From Methanobacteriota archaeon (lineage in GTDB: Archaea; Thermoplasmatota; Poseidoniia; Poseidoniales; Thalassarchaeaceae), in contig JAERST010000001.1 of the NCBI GenBank assembly GCA_016845365.1, positions 1 through 64,000 of the forward strand: DNA of 64,000 nt. The letters are read 5' to 3'. The notes below the pieces were generated by a model, which worked only from the letters and a program-made list of their open reading frames with translations, was not told the origin of the DNA and did no database searches. Position 1 is the stretch's first letter. Each line of letters begins with the position of its first letter. The position numbers were made by a program, and so were the translations under genes. Shown here piece after piece: positions 38,164-46,621 of the stretch.

Positions 38164-38903
38164 GCCGACACCTCCTCATACCAGGCATCGAAATCTTCCT
38201 CACTCATTACCTCGATTTCGCCGACCATGATAGCGTGCTCATCGCCGCATAATTCTGCGCAGCGAACGGGGAAGGTTCCTATGTCGTCCGCAAGAATCCA
38301 ACCCTCATTCACCCGGCCTGGAATTGCATCAATTTTGATCCTATGGTCCGGTAGGGCGAATGAGTGGAATACGTCTCCAGCGGTGACTTCGAAGACAACT
38401 GGAACATCAACTGGAATCTTCAGTGGTTCACCGCTGGCACTGTTTATGCTCTTACCATTTGGATATTGATAATCCCAGTAATACTGGTAACCAGTCACTT
38501 CTATTGTGAATGAATCCTCGGTTGTATGATCCTCATGCTTCTCGAAGAAATCGATCGAATCGAAGGTCGTATCTGAGAGTACTAATAGGAATACGGTTAT
38601 GATAACCGAGATGACTACTGCGCCTTTCTTGCTACCCCTGACCACTGGCATTTGACCGATTTTCATCGGTTCACCTGCGTCTTCTCCATGACTGGTCACT
38701 AATAGGTAGACGAAGTAGGCATAAACAGCGATTCCAATGACGCTACCTAATCCCCAGTAGAGGCTGAATAATTCGTCGTAAACATCGGCGTGAGCGCCAG
38801 TACCACCAAGTCCTTGGAACCAATTGAAGATAGAAGCAAAAGTCATCATCAAGATCGCGATTGAACCGACAATAATTACCAATTGTTTTTTGTTGAACTG
38901 CAT
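38160..38903 (-). CDS. Cytochrome c oxidase subunit II (CuA)
   Basis: Two TMs; YQYYWDYQYPNG; FHSFALPDHRIKIDAIPGR; VRCAELCGDEHAIMVGEIEVM. Confidence 0.96.
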   Translation of the reverse strand: MQFNKKQLVIIVGSIAILMMTFASIFNWFQGLGGTGAHADVYDELFSLYWGLGSVIGIAVYAYFVYLLVTSHGEDAGEPMKIGQMPVVRGSKKGAVVISVIITVFLLVLSDTTFDSIDFFEKHEDHTTEDSFTIEVTGYQYYWDYQYPNGKSINSASGEPLKIPVDVPVVFEVTAGDVFHSFALPDHRIKIDAIPGRVNEGWILADDIGTFPVRCAELCGDEHAIMVGEIEVMSEEDFDAWYEEVSA

Positions 38904-39700
38904 TAGATCACCTCAAGATAGACGACAAAGAATAGTATAATCCAAACCACATCTACAAAGTGCCAGTAATTGGTAACCGCGCGATATCCATCGTATCTTG
39001 CCTGAGAAAACCGATTACTGCGCATTAGGAAGAATACGACCGTGAGCATTACGAGTCCGACGAGAACGTGCAATCCATGCAGTCCAGTGAGAGCAAAGAA
39101 TGCGGTGCCATATGGATGATCACTCCAGAGGAATCCAGCATGAAGATACTCGTAGGCTTGAATGACTAAGAAGGCAGTTCCAAGTACTAGAGTCAACATG
39201 AGATAATTCATCGATTTATTCCTGTCATCTTCGAAATGTGACTCCAAAGCTCGATGCGCTGTAATTCCGGAAGTTAGTAGAATCAGAGTATTGAATCCAA
39301 CAAGGAGCATATCGTGCTCAACTCCTGAAGCCGGCCAACTTCCGCCGACCGCCCCAGACGAATTGATCGTGTGCCAGCGAGTCCAGAACCAATAAGCGAA
39401 GAAGGCTGAGAACACTATCGATTCCGTGATGATAATCCAGAGCATTCCCCACGATGCGTCGCCCCATTCCTTGCCATTTGTTCTAGCCTCGCGCTGAGGC
39501 CAGAGTTCGACCTCTTCCATCACCCAAGTTCTGATTCCATAGACCAACATTGGTAGGCCCAGAATCGCCAATGGCCAAACGAGTAATGCGCCTAGGCAGA
39601 GTGTAATCCCGAGTGAGACGATCAATGGTGCTAGGCTATTGTGGACCTCTCCGTTGGATTGATGAGAGCTACCGGTCTGAAATTCAATCAAATCATCCAT
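38903..39700 (-). CDS. Cytochrome c oxidase subunit III
   Basis: Seven TMs; SIVFSAFFAYWFWTRWH, ALTGLHGLHVLVGL, TNYWHFVDVVWIILFFVVYL. Confidence 0.94.
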   Translation of the reverse strand: MDDLIEFQTGSSHQSNGEVHNSLAPLIVSLGITLCLGALLVWPLAILGLPMLVYGIRTWVMEEVELWPQREARTNGKEWGDASWGMLWIIITESIVFSAFFAYWFWTRWHTINSSGAVGGSWPASGVEHDMLLVGFNTLILLTSGITAHRALESHFEDDRNKSMNYLMLTLVLGTAFLVIQAYEYLHAGFLWSDHPYGTAFFALTGLHGLHVLVGLVMLTVVFFLMRSNRFSQARYDGYRAVTNYWHFVDVVWIILFFVVYLEVI

Positions 39701-39738
39701 CAAAACCCGCGAATGTACCAAGCACCATTACCTGAGAG

Positions 39739-39804
39739 CCGAACACATTCGGTGTAATTCGCAACATCACTACGTTCGTTTGCCGAGTTGCCGAACATGT
39801 TCGG
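39739..39804. promoter_or_regulatory. Two candidate operators between cox3 (-) and 39844 (+)
   Basis: CCGAACACATTCGG (39739-39752) and perfect palindrome CCGAACATGTTCGG (39791-39804). Confidence 0.65.
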
Positions 39805-39843
39805 GCGAAATGTTGGGAATTGTATTCCTACGAACAGTAATTC

Positions 39844-40425
39844 ATGGAGAACAATTTCCTCCTAGCTATCTCATGTCTAGCTTTGTCAGTCATTTTGGCA
39901 ACATCACCACTGATTCTCCTCGGTGGAGGAAGCGAGGTGGTCGAGGTCACTTCGGCGGACCTTACCACTGAGCAAATCTCGAAATTGCAATCACTCGATC
40001 TCGCTCGCAATCCAGCAGATTCTCGCGAGGGTAAGACGACGATAAGCGATGTGAAATTGGTTGAAGGGACTATCGTCATAGCAGGAGTTTGGGAAGATGG
40101 GGCAATGGGATTTGAGAATCAGACGAATCGAGGAGGAAAGGATGGGTTCATCGCTTCGATAGACGCATCTGGTGAAATTGGTAATCTCACCGTGTTCGGG
40201 TCGGCTGGTGATGATTCAATACTCGTTTTAGAGGTCGAGGGGTCTTCTTTGATCGTTCGGGGATTCACCCCCGGAACGATAGATTACGAGGGTGGAGAAC
40301 TCCAGGAAGGCTCTCGTACTGAAGCATTTGAAGGACGTCTCGACCAAGCAGGATGGATAGGTTTCTGGCATATCGATGCAGAACTACTCCGTTCTCTGGA
40401 TGAGAGAATCTGGTGTGGGTTTTGA
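39844..40425 (+). CDS. Secreted hypothetical protein with SBBP-like segment
   Basis: N-terminal hydrophobic segment; NRGGKDGFIASIDASGEIGNLTVFG. Confidence 0.6.
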   Translation: MENNFLLAISCLALSVILATSPLILLGGGSEVVEVTSADLTTEQISKLQSLDLARNPADSREGKTTISDVKLVEGTIVIAGVWEDGAMGFENQTNRGGKDGFIASIDASGEIGNLTVFGSAGDDSILVLEVEGSSLIVRGFTPGTIDYEGGELQEGSRTEAFEGRLDQAGWIGFWHIDAELLRSLDERIWCGF

Positions 40426-40443
40426 GAGGTAATCTAAAATCGT

Positions 40444-40866
40444 TCAAATTTGTTCGAATGTACCCTGCATTCCGAGAATTAAATTCAGAGTAGATTCTAA
40501 GCAGCCAGTCTGAGTTACTCGACCAATGATTTCACCCTCTGAGTTGATGACATAAAGGCGGCGGATTTCATCTGAGAGCAGCAAATTCAATGCCGAGCCG
40601 ACCGGAAGGTTGCGATCGATTGTGACTAAGGGATAACTCATAATTTCTCGAAGCAAAACAAAATCTGGATTCTGCTTCGGTCGAAAGCACCGACGAAGTA
40701 AATCACGCTCTGTCACCACTCCTCGCGGTTCCCCATCTACAGTTACCACAACCGACCAGACTCCCGCTTCATGCATTCGTTCCATAGCGTGAGTTACACT
40801 TGTGTCGCCGCTCAATTTAACTACGTCAGAATCCATCATTTTTTCTACATTCAGTGGGATTCTCAT
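40444..40866 (-). CDS. CBS-domain protein
   Basis: Two CBS repeats: VTHAMERMHEAGVWSVVVTVDGEPRGVVTERDLLRR and VGSALNLLLSDEIRRLYVINSEGEIIGRVT. Confidence 0.9.
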   Translation of the reverse strand: MRIPLNVEKMMDSDVVKLSGDTSVTHAMERMHEAGVWSVVVTVDGEPRGVVTERDLLRRCFRPKQNPDFVLLREIMSYPLVTIDRNLPVGSALNLLLSDEIRRLYVINSEGEIIGRVTQTGCLESTLNLILGMQGTFEQI

Positions 40867-40886
40867 TATTGTTCCTCCAATGGTTG

Positions 40887-40915
40887 GGCGCTGGGGGCGG
40901 GGGACCCCCAGCGCC
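40887..40915. terminator. Strong GC hairpin downstream of CuA-d1 gene
   Basis: GGCGCTGGGGG-N7-CCCCCAGCGCC, perfect 11-bp stem between stop of 40924 and start of CBS gene. Confidence 0.6.
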
Positions 40916-40923
40916 GCATTTTA

Positions 40924-42726
40924 TCAGACTCCGATCTCCTCAGCTCGGAGCCCGACTCCGAAGGTTCCAGTTGGGTTAGCGATACCTTCTATCTTCCCTA
41001 GAAGGTCAAATTGACCGTCGGCTCCAGGGGTAGATTCGTAGATTAGTAGGTAGCCATCTTCCGCCCAACAAGACACGTAGACCTTCGATCCATCATGGCT
41101 GAATTCAGGGTGAAGAGTCCTGCCATCACAGTCATCATCCTTGAGGGTCCAAACCGTTGCTGCGATTGACTCATCTGTTGCGCCCGGTGTGTAAAGCTCC
41201 CGTGCATCGAGGACATAGACCTCCTTGTTCTCCTCCATATCGGTTGACAGCACCGTATCCCACCAGATGTACGGATACTGCAGGTTAGCAGGGTCCTTCT
41301 CCCACTCCTCGGACGTAATCGGGTCACCAAATTCGTAGGTTCGTGTGAACAGAGCTGGCCCTCCAATCGGTAATTCGAACTCGTTTGTCCAAGTACGAGA
41401 ATCAATGATGTTGAGTTTGCCCTCGCCGATGCTCGGTGTGAAGATGTAATCCGCCCAAACTGCACCTGGTCCAGGGTGAGGCTTCAGTCCGACCTCGACA
41501 AGAGCGACTTCTTCGAGATTTACCGCGTCTATTACAGCCATTTGATGGCTTGTCTGGCTTGCTAGGACGTAATATTGGCCATCAGGCGTGATGAAGGCAT
41601 CGTGCAACATTCCGCCTTGATGATTGAAGACTTTCACGACTGGGAATGGGCTCTCACTCCATCGTGTCTCGTCCGCGTCAATTACCCAGATTTCTCCGAG
41701 GTCCTTCATCGCCACGAAGATGTAACCATTTGCTGTGTCGAGCGCGCTCGCTGCGCGAGAGAATTGCGGTTCTCCATCAACCCAAGGTACTGGAATCTGA
41801 TACTCCATGGCGATGTCCATACTGTGCGCATTAACGATGACGAATGAGGATGGTTCGTAATTAGTAATCGCAATCCAATTTCCGTTGGACGAGAGGGCTG
41901 TGCCTCTGCTCGATTCACCGACCTTGATGTATGCTGGGACACTCAGGTCATCAAGGTCGATCTTCGAGAACCAACCACCTCGGCTAATGAGGTAACCGTA
42001 TCGGGCCTCTTCATCGAATACAACTGTGTGAGGTTGGTATCCGAGCCCGTGAATCCGACCGACGATTTCGTCGGTCGATGTGTCGACTACAACGACGGCT
42101 TCCGCCTCTCGCTCGATAACAATCATCAGATCTCCGTTTTCCCAGCCGGGAGTTCCTCCAGGGGATGTGCTAGTATCGTAAATCTCGGTTCTGATGTCGA
42201 GCGCAGTAGTATTTCCTATCGTTGGAGCTGCCTCAACTACTTGGCCGCCAGCAGGATTTACGATTACCGTTCCCAACATGTCGTTGTGTAGGTCACCGCA
42301 GAAGACTGAACAATCATATCCGAATTCTCCAACTTGATCAGCGACAAATTCGACTGTGACAGATTCCCCTACAGGTAGGTCAACCGCGATATCATAGGCG
42401 TTTAATGAGAATGAGTGGAGCAAGTATTGGTCTTGTTCACTCATCGTCGAGGTGAATGTAATGCGCACGTGGTCGCCTTCATTCACTACAATCTCATCAG
42501 GAATAAATTCCCATTGTGCAGCTTCTACATCAAATTCCTTCCACTCACCTTGCCAGATAGGTTCAGAATCATCGGGCACACATTGGTCGCCCTCGCGCTC
42601 GGTTCCTTCGCCACAAGACAGGTCGCTACTACCGATGCACCCGCCCAACAGCGGAGCAGATATCATCAATATAGCGAGCAGCATTGCGGTCTGTGTTTTG
42701 TTTTCATTCCATGGGTTTAGGTTCAT
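40924..42726 (-). CDS. Lipoprotein fusing CuA cupredoxin domain to cytochrome d1 (NirS-like) eight-bladed propeller
   Basis: Lipobox LLGGC; CuA ligands H104 (YLLHSF) and C139-x3-C143-x3-H147-xx-M150 (CSVFCGDLHNDM); d1-like REAEAVVVVDTSTDEIVGRIHGLGYQPH, GGMLHDAFITPDGQYYVLASQTSHQMAVIDA, VGLKPHPGPGA. Confidence 0.85.
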   Translation of the reverse strand: MNLNPWNENKTQTAMLLAILMISAPLLGGCIGSSDLSCGEGTEREGDQCVPDDSEPIWQGEWKEFDVEAAQWEFIPDEIVVNEGDHVRITFTSTMSEQDQYLLHSFSLNAYDIAVDLPVGESVTVEFVADQVGEFGYDCSVFCGDLHNDMLGTVIVNPAGGQVVEAAPTIGNTTALDIRTEIYDTSTSPGGTPGWENGDLMIVIEREAEAVVVVDTSTDEIVGRIHGLGYQPHTVVFDEEARYGYLISRGGWFSKIDLDDLSVPAYIKVGESSRGTALSSNGNWIAITNYEPSSFVIVNAHSMDIAMEYQIPVPWVDGEPQFSRAASALDTANGYIFVAMKDLGEIWVIDADETRWSESPFPVVKVFNHQGGMLHDAFITPDGQYYVLASQTSHQMAVIDAVNLEEVALVEVGLKPHPGPGAVWADYIFTPSIGEGKLNIIDSRTWTNEFELPIGGPALFTRTYEFGDPITSEEWEKDPANLQYPYIWWDTVLSTDMEENKEVYVLDARELYTPGATDESIAATVWTLKDDDCDGRTLHPEFSHDGSKVYVSCWAEDGYLLIYESTPGADGQFDLLGKIEGIANPTGTFGVGLRAEEIGV

Positions 42727-42773
42727 CCTTCCACCTCATTTTTGTCGAGGCTCAAGATTCCCATAGGCTGTCG

Positions 42774-42830
42774 CCCGAACATGAACGGCATTGCTGAGAG
42801 CATCGATTATTGGATTCGGAGATGTTCGGG
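42774..42830. promoter_or_regulatory. Candidate operator half-sites between 42726 (-) and 42866 (+)
   Basis: CCCGAACAT (42774-42782) and inverted ATGTTCGGG (42822-42830). Confidence 0.55.
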
Positions 42831-42865
42831 ACAATGATGAGATTCTATCCAAATTTACTCCACTC

Positions 42866-43324
42866 ATGGAACTAGATCTCCACACTCTTAGGAACGCTAA
42901 CCGCGATGCAGCCGCCAAATGGGCTCTAATGCAGCAGAAATGGCTATTCATTTGCGCCGATCATGAAACCGGCCATCCTTCTCAATTTGTAGCCGACCAA
43001 CTTCAACAGCGAGGAGACTCTGTCAAATTCGTCTGTCCGATATGTTCTCGTGAAGACAAACGAATCAAGGGATCATCGGTTTGGAATTCGATTGAAGATG
43101 TCGACGCCGAAGTTTCAGTCATCGCTATGTTCGGCGTCGAAGATCTCTGGTCCTTCGTTCCTGCGCTTTCACAGCGTATGCAATGGTTCGGAGATGTGAA
43201 AGCAGTATGGTTGGAGAGGCATCAGTTCGATGAGCGTTGGAATTCAGAGTTGTACGACTATGGGATAGCGGTAGTCAATGGTGAGTCTCTAGGTGTAAGA
43301 CTTCGCGACCCTGATTACAACTGA
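42866..43324 (+). CDS. Hypothetical protein (CXXC; Rossmann/CoA-binding-like?)
   Basis: Intact ORF; VKFVCPICSRED; MELDLHTL start chosen because it places the half-site upstream. Confidence 0.55.
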   Translation: MELDLHTLRNANRDAAAKWALMQQKWLFICADHETGHPSQFVADQLQQRGDSVKFVCPICSREDKRIKGSSVWNSIEDVDAEVSVIAMFGVEDLWSFVPALSQRMQWFGDVKAVWLERHQFDERWNSELYDYGIAVVNGESLGVRLRDPDYN

Positions 43325-43345
43325 GAAAACAAATGACGATGGCCA

Positions 43346-43840
43346 TCATCCTCGAAGAACTGAGACTCCAAGGTAGAAGATGATGATTGAAATTATCATC
43401 ATCTTTCTCGCAAACCCTACGGCTCGTCTGCGAAGTCTAAGAGTTTCCTCAGACTGAGGGTCTAACCTGTAAGCGACAATCGCTTTCGGACCTACTCTAA
43501 AATCGTGGTAGGCAACGAGTAGGAGGAGAATGAATCCGAGCACCATTTTCCAGGCGATTGTACTAGCTGGGGGTACTGAGTGACCATACGCTGAAGTGAA
43601 TGCTTCCCAACCTGAGATAATGTCGGCTAATTTAATCCCAGTAATCGTGATTATTGTCAAGGAAATCCATCCTAATCGACGGAATCGTAAGCCGATTTCG
43701 TTGAGGAATTCGATGTACTCCTCTTCATCAAAGCGAATCTTTGCATAGGGTGTAATCAGAAATGCATAGACCCCCATAGAACCAACCCATAGGGCTGCAG
43801 CACCCATGTGCAAGAAGGTGGTTAGAGTCCACTCACCCAT
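43346..43840 (-). CDS. CopD-like membrane protein
   Basis: Four TMs; FLHMGAAALWVGSMGVYAFLITP, WISLTIITITGIKLA, KMVLGFILLLLVAYHDF. Confidence 0.75.
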   Translation of the reverse strand: MGEWTLTTFLHMGAAALWVGSMGVYAFLITPYAKIRFDEEEYIEFLNEIGLRFRRLGWISLTIITITGIKLADIISGWEAFTSAYGHSVPPASTIAWKMVLGFILLLLVAYHDFRVGPKAIVAYRLDPQSEETLRLRRRAVGFARKMMIISIIIFYLGVSVLRG

Positions 43841-43874
43841 TGGTCGACGGGAGAATCAACGAGTGTTGAATGAC

Positions 43875-43894
43875 AGGCCGAACGGGTTCGGCCT
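43875..43894. promoter_or_regulatory. Candidate operator palindrome AGGCCGAAC-GG-GTTCGGCCT
   Basis: Perfect 9+2+9 palindrome 35 nt upstream of 43840; core CCGAAC-NN-GTTCGG matches the other sites. Confidence 0.6.
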
Positions 43895-43930
43895 GAGTAA
43901 TCCAATGATTACTGCGCGATCAGATGAACT

Positions 43931-44821
43931 TCAGTTGCCTTCGAAGCGAGGGGTTCGGCGGTCGACGTAAGCGGCGATTCCTTCCTTCGCGTCAGCGCTG
44001 TTGAAGAGCGCCGCTTGCAACTCGCGCTCAAGCGCGAGGTGGTACTCGAATGGCATCTCAGGACCAGATTGGCATGAGCGCTTGATGTTTCCAACAGCCA
44101 TGGTTGCCTTGTACGGCAGGCAGTACTGGCTTGCGTAGTCGAGGATGTCCTGGCGGAAGTCCTCGAGGGAGCCGTCCCAGACATCGTTGATTAGATCCAT
44201 TTCCTTTGCCTTCTCGAATGCCATCAGTTCGCCACTGACCATGTATTCGAGGGCGCGAGCCTTGCCGATGAGGCGTGTAAGGCGAGCAGTTCCACCGGTT
44301 CCAGCGAGGACACCGAGGTTGATTTCTGGTAGTCCGCACTTGCCGCTATCCTTGCGTGCGATGCGGATATCACAAGCCATTGCGATTTCGAGGCCGCCGC
44401 CGACTGCGTGACCGTTGATTGCACAAATGACGAGCTTTGGAGTCTGCTCGAGGCGGCTCAGAGTCTCGTTTGCGTGAAGGCAGAAATTGTACTTGAATCC
44501 GGGTGTAACCGAGTTCAACATCTGAATCGAAGCACCGGCCGAGAAGAACTTGTGTCCGTGGCCGGTGATCAAAATCACGCTGACATCATCATTGAAGCGC
44601 GCCTTGACAACTGCTGTGTCGATGTCGCGCATCATTTCGTGAGTGTATGTGTTCGGGCCGACCTCGTCTCCTTCAAGCGGAGCGCCTGCTGAATTGGAGG
44701 CGAGTTCGATGATAGCGATTCCATTTTCAGTGACTCCGTAGTTCACTAGGCGGTTCGGCATTGGCTCAAGTTCAGGCCATGAGGTCATAGCGCGGCCACC
44801 GAGGGTCGGATTATGAATCAC
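43931..44821 (-). CDS. Enoyl-CoA hydratase/isomerase family protein
   Basis: KFFSAGASIQML, AINGHAVGGGLEIAMACDIRIAR, GVLAGTGGTARLTRLIG. Confidence 0.93.
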   Translation of the reverse strand: MIHNPTLGGRAMTSWPELEPMPNRLVNYGVTENGIAIIELASNSAGAPLEGDEVGPNTYTHEMMRDIDTAVVKARFNDDVSVILITGHGHKFFSAGASIQMLNSVTPGFKYNFCLHANETLSRLEQTPKLVICAINGHAVGGGLEIAMACDIRIARKDSGKCGLPEINLGVLAGTGGTARLTRLIGKARALEYMVSGELMAFEKAKEMDLINDVWDGSLEDFRQDILDYASQYCLPYKATMAVGNIKRSCQSGPEMPFEYHLALERELQAALFNSADAKEGIAAYVDRRTPRFEGN

Positions 44822-44863
44822 ACGGGTGAGGTTGGACCGGCTGAGAGATGGGAAATCGGCTAC

Positions 44864-46153
44864 TCATGCATCGGTTTCGGAGAAAGAAACGCCTCCTCCA
44901 CCACGTTGGATTGACTTCCACTGCTGACCGATTTGTTCCGCTCGCTGACTTGGCTCCCAAACGTCTCGTGAGAGGGCTTTGCGGAAGGGCATTCGTGATA
45001 CCATTCGGCCGTCTGAGAGTTGCTTGCGCCGGAGCATTCCGATGCGTACGATTGGCCAGAGTGCTCGGCGCAATATTCCGGGCTGGTAGACCCATTTCAT
45101 GAAGGCCAGCCCGTCTCCTTTGCGCGCTTGGTCACGCATCCAATAGCGCGCGACCATCTTGAATCCGCGATCGCCAATTCGATTCATGAGGAATCGGTTA
45201 ATCGCGCTGACTCGAACGAGTGGAATCAATCGGCTGCGGACTTGTTTTTGGTAATCGTTCGAGCCCATTATCGAGTGGGCGGCTAGCACACCGCTGGTGA
45301 TTGCGTAGCGCATTCCGAAGCCCCACATGAAATCCTGCAGACCGCCCGCCTCGCCAACATAATGCCGACCTTCGTGGATGTAATGGTCAGGGAGTGAGAA
45401 GTCGCCCTTTCCGCCGACGCGCTTGATTGGTTGTCGGTTGAGTTCGTAGTGTTCCTCGTACCAGGCGATGGTCTCGTTGAGGTAGCGACTGGACTTCTTC
45501 TGTTGGCGCCAAAGGCAGGTGCAGATGAGCCCTATTCCGTCGATGATGATGAGGTATGAGTAAGCGCCGGGAGCGAGTTTGTCATTGAGCTGGAAGGCGA
45601 CATGGTTCGGATGGTCTGTGTGGAAGATTTCTCCGAATGCGACGGCGCTGGATTCCTTCGGGCCGGCGGCGATGATATCGCATTCGCCCGGTTCCTTGCG
45701 AGTTTCGTAGTGGATATTTGCGCCGGCGGCGAGAGCCATTCGCTTGAATCCCTGATCGATGCAATGCTCATCGGTGCCGCGTTCGACGACTCGGAAGGCT
45801 ACTCCTTCGGTCTTGGGATGGGTAATCTCGTCGTCGGGATGGACGAGGTCGATGATGCTGAATGCGTCCGATTTGAACTCGTCAGGGTCGAGGCCCCAGC
45901 CTCGCATTTCGTCGAAGAAATCGGTATCGCTCGTCCAATTCTCGATGCCTTGGAAATCTCCATCGAAGCGCGCGCCTGAATCCTTGCGAATTTCATGCAC
46001 GTGTACATCGTATCCTTCGCGCGCGAGAATGGTCGCCGCGGAGAGCCCAGAGAGCCCTGCTCCGAGGATGTCGATTCGACGGTTCACGAGGCGGCGAGCC
46101 TTAGGTCCTGTTTGAAAGGTTGCGTCGAAAGTCATCGAGGCACAGCGAGGCAT
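44864..46153 (-). CDS. FAD-dependent oxidoreductase, geranylgeranyl-reductase-like
   Basis: RIDILGAGLSGLSAATILAREGYDVHVHE; GEAGGLQDFMWGFGMRYAITSGVLAA; exact start uncertain. Confidence 0.8.
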   Translation of the reverse strand: MPRCASMTFDATFQTGPKARRLVNRRIDILGAGLSGLSAATILAREGYDVHVHEIRKDSGARFDGDFQGIENWTSDTDFFDEMRGWGLDPDEFKSDAFSIIDLVHPDDEITHPKTEGVAFRVVERGTDEHCIDQGFKRMALAAGANIHYETRKEPGECDIIAAGPKESSAVAFGEIFHTDHPNHVAFQLNDKLAPGAYSYLIIIDGIGLICTCLWRQQKKSSRYLNETIAWYEEHYELNRQPIKRVGGKGDFSLPDHYIHEGRHYVGEAGGLQDFMWGFGMRYAITSGVLAAHSIMGSNDYQKQVRSRLIPLVRVSAINRFLMNRIGDRGFKMVARYWMRDQARKGDGLAFMKWVYQPGILRRALWPIVRIGMLRRKQLSDGRMVSRMPFRKALSRDVWEPSQRAEQIGQQWKSIQRGGGGVSFSETDA

Positions 46154-46180
46154 TGAAGCGCAGGCGGAGGATGGGCCTTC

Positions 46181-46603
46181 ATGCCTCGAGTCGTCGTCCG
46201 CGTCGAGTCGGAAAGTCTCGACCCTGAGGCCTTGCGTGGCTTGGTTGACGCCGAGGGGTGTGGCAGCGTCGTCTCATTCGTCGGTTTGACGAGAGGCTCC
46301 GATGAGGGAGTTGAGGTCGAGCGATTGGAATTCGACGCTTGGGAAGAAAAATTGCCCAGCGTTCTGAACGGGCTCGCCTTGGACGCAGTAGAGCGATTTG
46401 GCGTAACATCGGTAATCATGGCTCACCGTACTGGCGTCGTGCTACCGGCTGAGCCAATCGTTTGCATTCACGTCGGCAGCCCGCATCGAGCCGAGGGCTT
46501 CGAAGCCTGTTCTTGGCTGATTACGGAGCTCAAGGCTCAGGCGCCGCTGTGGAAAAAAGAGGTGCGCAGCGATGGTGAGGTCTGGAAGGCTGGACTGGGC
46601 TGA
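46181..46603 (+). CDS. moaE: Molybdopterin synthase catalytic subunit (MoaE-like)
   Basis: GSVVSFVGLTRG, LEFDAWEEKL, MAHRTGVVLPAEPIVCIHVGSPHRAEGFEAC, LKAQAPLWKKE. Confidence 0.92.
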   Translation: MPRVVVRVESESLDPEALRGLVDAEGCGSVVSFVGLTRGSDEGVEVERLEFDAWEEKLPSVLNGLALDAVERFGVTSVIMAHRTGVVLPAEPIVCIHVGSPHRAEGFEACSWLITELKAQAPLWKKEVRSDGEVWKAGLG

Positions 46604-46621
46604 GGGCCTGGATTGGGTAAC

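Noticed and set aside
43931-44821. Enoyl-CoA hydratase as part of the oxidase regulon
   Set aside because: The 43875 palindrome lies downstream of this gene's stop; it is better placed as the promoter element of the CopD-like gene.
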